In this document: positions 62,657-64,000 of the stretch, piece after piece | How positions within the stretch are numbered: the first letter of the stretch is position 1 | Layout: every line of letters begins with the position of its first letter | Notes under the pieces: model-generated | Database searches by the model: none | What the model saw: only the letters and a program-made list of their open reading frames with translations | Told to the model about the DNA's origin: nothing | Position numbers and translations under genes: made by a program | NCBI RefSeq assembly: GCF_006715165.1 | Contig: NZ_VFMS01000001.1 | Coordinates: 3,472,001 to 3,536,000 of the forward strand | DNA from: Arthrobacter sp. SLBN-122 | GTDB lineage: Bacteria; Actinomycetota; Actinomycetes; Actinomycetales; Micrococcaceae | DNA: 64,000 bases | Reading direction: 5' to 3'

Positions 62657-63010
62657 GTGGACGCGTATTTTTGGATCATCCTCGTCGTCGGCCTGGTGTC
62701 CACGCTGCTATGCCTGGGTGCGGGGGTCCTGAAGAAGGCGCCCAACGATGCCACCATCCTCTCCGTCGTTGCAGTGGAAGTGGCCTTGGTGGTGTACCTG
62801 GTGGGTTCCATCGTCAGGGTTATTGCCGGCGAACCCATTGCCGGCGAGGCATGGGAGTTCTGGGGATATATGGCCACCGCCATGCTCCTGCCGCCGGCAG
62901 CGATCTACTGGTCCATCCTGGAGCGCACACGGTGGAGCAATTTTGTCCTCGCCGCAGTCGGCGTCACGGCACTCGTCATGGCTGCCCGAATGAACCAGAT
63001 CTGGTACTGA
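62657..63010 (+). CDS. Small membrane protein, 117 aa
   Basis: The protein starts at GTG three bases after truB. It has four hydrophobic segments: YFWIILVVGLVSTLLCLGAG, ILSVVAVEVALVVYLVGSIV, FWGYMATAMLLPPAAIYWSI and NFVLAAVGVTALVMAARM. The hydrophilic joint ERTRWSN lies before the last helix. I do not recognise a family. It is probably in one transcript with truB and the following gene. Confidence 0.82.
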   Translation: MDAYFWIILVVGLVSTLLCLGAGVLKKAPNDATILSVVAVEVALVVYLVGSIVRVIAGEPIAGEAWEFWGYMATAMLLPPAAIYWSILERTRWSNFVLAAVGVTALVMAARMNQIWY

Positions 63011-63029
63011 AGTGGAAGAAGCAGCAGGA

Positions 63030-63494
63030 ATGAAAGACAAGCAGGCCCAGGCGGCCACCGGTGAGGCAGCCGTCCGCAATACCCGCAACACCGGCCCCGG
63101 CCGCCTCCTGATCGCCGTGTACGGGGTCTTCGCCATCTCGGCCACCGCCCGTGCCGGCTACCAGATCCTCACTAAGTTCTCCGAGGCTCCACTGGCCTAC
63201 CTGCTCTCCGCCTTCGCCGCCCTGGTCTACGTGGTGGCCACAGTGTCACTGGCCAAGGCCGGCAGCACCTGGTTCAAGGTCTCCCTTGCCGCAGTGCTGG
63301 TTGAACTGTTGGGGGTCCTGGTGGTGGGGACCCTGAGCATCCTGGATTCCGTGCAGTTCCCGCACGAGACGGTGTGGTCCCTGTTTGGCCGCGGCTACGG
63401 TTTCATCCCGCTGCTGCTGCCCATCCTTGGCCTGGTGTGGCTCTACCGGCGCCGGCCTTCGGCGGCTGGACCGCGCGCACAGGCTTCCCGGTGA
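63030..63494 (+). CDS. Membrane protein, 154 aa
   Basis: From ATG 63030 the protein has about 154 residues with a hydrophilic N-terminus, then four hydrophobic segments: RLLIAVYGVFAISATARAG, LAYLLSAFAALVYVVATVSL, FKVSLAAVLVELLGVLVVGTL and GFIPLLLPILGLVWLYRR. The tail is basic. A GTG at 63012 is an in-frame alternative. No family is recognised. It lies 19 bases after the previous membrane protein and in the truB-ribF interval. Confidence 0.8.
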   Translation: MKDKQAQAATGEAAVRNTRNTGPGRLLIAVYGVFAISATARAGYQILTKFSEAPLAYLLSAFAALVYVVATVSLAKAGSTWFKVSLAAVLVELLGVLVVGTLSILDSVQFPHETVWSLFGRGYGFIPLLLPILGLVWLYRRRPSAAGPRAQASR

Positions 63495-63546
63495 AGCCAA
63501 AGCAACCGCGGTGGCGCCGGGGCGTCCGAGTGTCAAGGGCAGCACA

Positions 63547-63615
63547 ATGAATCCGGGTAATCTTGAAGAGTTCCGCGGCCGGCATGGTTCCGGAACGTCG
63601 ATGCAGGCAGCTTAA
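63547..63615 (+). CDS. Possible 22-codon leader ORF before ribF
   Basis: The short frame encodes MNPGNLEEFRGRHGSGTSMQAA and stops 10 bases before the ribF start. AAGGG lies seven bases upstream of its ATG. It is too short to call a gene with confidence, but its position and initiation site would allow translational coupling with ribF. Confidence 0.3.
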   Translation: MNPGNLEEFRGRHGSGTSMQAA

Positions 63616-63625
63616 GGCGAGGGTG

Positions 63626-64000
63626 ATGGTTTACATCTGGAACGATCCGTCCGATGTCCCGGCGGATTTCGGCCCATCGGTTGTCACTTTCGGCAACTTT
63701 GACGGTGTCCACCGCGGCCACCAGCAGGTTCTGTCCCAGCTGATCCGTTCGGCCCGCCTCTCCCGCGCCAAGGCTGTTGCCGTGACGTTCGACCCCCACC
63801 CCGCGCTTATCCACCGGCCCGAGGCCGCCCCGGAGCTGATCATGGGCCTGGACGACAAGCTGGAGGCGCTGGGCGAACTGGGACTGGACGCCATCCTGGT
63901 GGTCAAGTACTCGCTGGACCTCGCCAGCCTCACCGCAGAGGAATTCGTGGAGCAGTACCTGGTGGACTGCCTGCACGCCAGCCACGTGGTCATCGGCCAC
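63626..64000 (+). CDS. ribF: Bifunctional riboflavin kinase/FMN adenylyltransferase (partial)
   Basis: The N-terminal 125 codons are present and the gene continues past the window end. The FMN adenylyltransferase domain begins MVYIWNDPSD and contains SVVTFGNFDGVHRGHQ, the nucleotidyl transferase H-x-G-H motif (H29, H32). FDPHPALIHRPEAAPELI follows. ATG 63626 overlaps an in-frame GTG one codon earlier; the ribosome binding site is AAGG at 63614-63617. It follows truB with two extra membrane protein genes between. Confidence 0.93.
   Translation, partial: MVYIWNDPSDVPADFGPSVVTFGNFDGVHRGHQQVLSQLIRSARLSRAKAVAVTFDPHPALIHRPEAAPELIMGLDDKLEALGELGLDAILVVKYSLDLASLTAEEFVEQYLVDCLHASHVVIGH

Overview
The window is high-GC, tightly packed bacterial chromosome from an actinobacterium. 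GTG starts, ATGA/TGATG stop-start overlaps, strongly GC-ending codons and the order rpsB-tsf-pyrH-frr-cdsA ... dxr-rseP-ispG ... proS ... rimP-nusA-ylxR-infB-rbfA ... truB-ribF suggest a member of the Micrococcaceae (Arthrobacter or Pseudarthrobacter type). This assignment is inference from gene order and protein character, not from a search. I see no insertion sequence, prophage or CRISPR array.

Layout. 1-6.4 kb: two tandem tRNA-Asn genes with their own terminators, a Bcr/CflA-type efflux pump, a holin-III-like membrane protein, a CDP-alcohol phosphatidyltransferase, a DMT transporter, a family-4 glycosyltransferase and a CAT-anticodon tRNA. 6.5-8.4 kb: a glutaryl-CoA-dehydrogenase-like enzyme behind a perfect palindrome, and an M23 peptidase. 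8.4-13.9 kb: the translation and membrane core (rpsB, tsf, pyrH, frr, cdsA) and a DivIVA-repeat protein. 13.9-20.5 kb: two sodium:solute symporter modules flanking a LytS/LytTR-type two-component system. 20.6-22.5 kb: small membrane proteins, one broken by a frameshift. 22.6-35.7 kb: a branched-chain amino acid catabolic block with an Lrp regulator, the branched-chain keto acid dehydrogenase operon, a TetR regulator, and an eight-enzyme leucine-type operon. 35.7-43.6 kb: a lipase maturation factor family protein, dxr, rseP, a SatD-like/DUF3307-like pair, a YciI-like protein, ispG and a GNAT protein. 43.7-52 kb: a lipoprotein, proS, a TSUP transporter, a PLP enzyme, an APH-family kinase, a VIT1-like transporter and a DUF4439 protein. 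52-64 kb: rimP-nusA-ylxR-infB-rbfA, a ScyD/ScyE-like exported protein, a nucleoside deaminase, a zinc-ribbon thioredoxin, an aminotransferase, truB, two small membrane proteins and the 5' end of ribF.

How the genes work together. The bkd enzymes would convert branched 2-keto acids to acyl-CoAs. The second operon (acyl-CoA carboxylase, acyl-CoA dehydrogenase, CoA-transferase, MaoC hydratase and CitE-like lyase) has the gene content expected to carry isovaleryl-CoA through to acetoacetate and acetyl-CoA. The bkd promoter, the tetR/carboxylase intergenic region and the acetate-type symporter leader each carry a CRP/GlxR-like palindrome, which suggests shared cAMP-dependent control of carbon use.

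The most interesting non-coding signals are mutually exclusive hairpins between rpsB and tsf, a long paired element in the proS leader, a textbook promoter with an operator on a leaderless SatD-like gene, and at least ten genes with a -10 box placed six to eight bases before the start codon.
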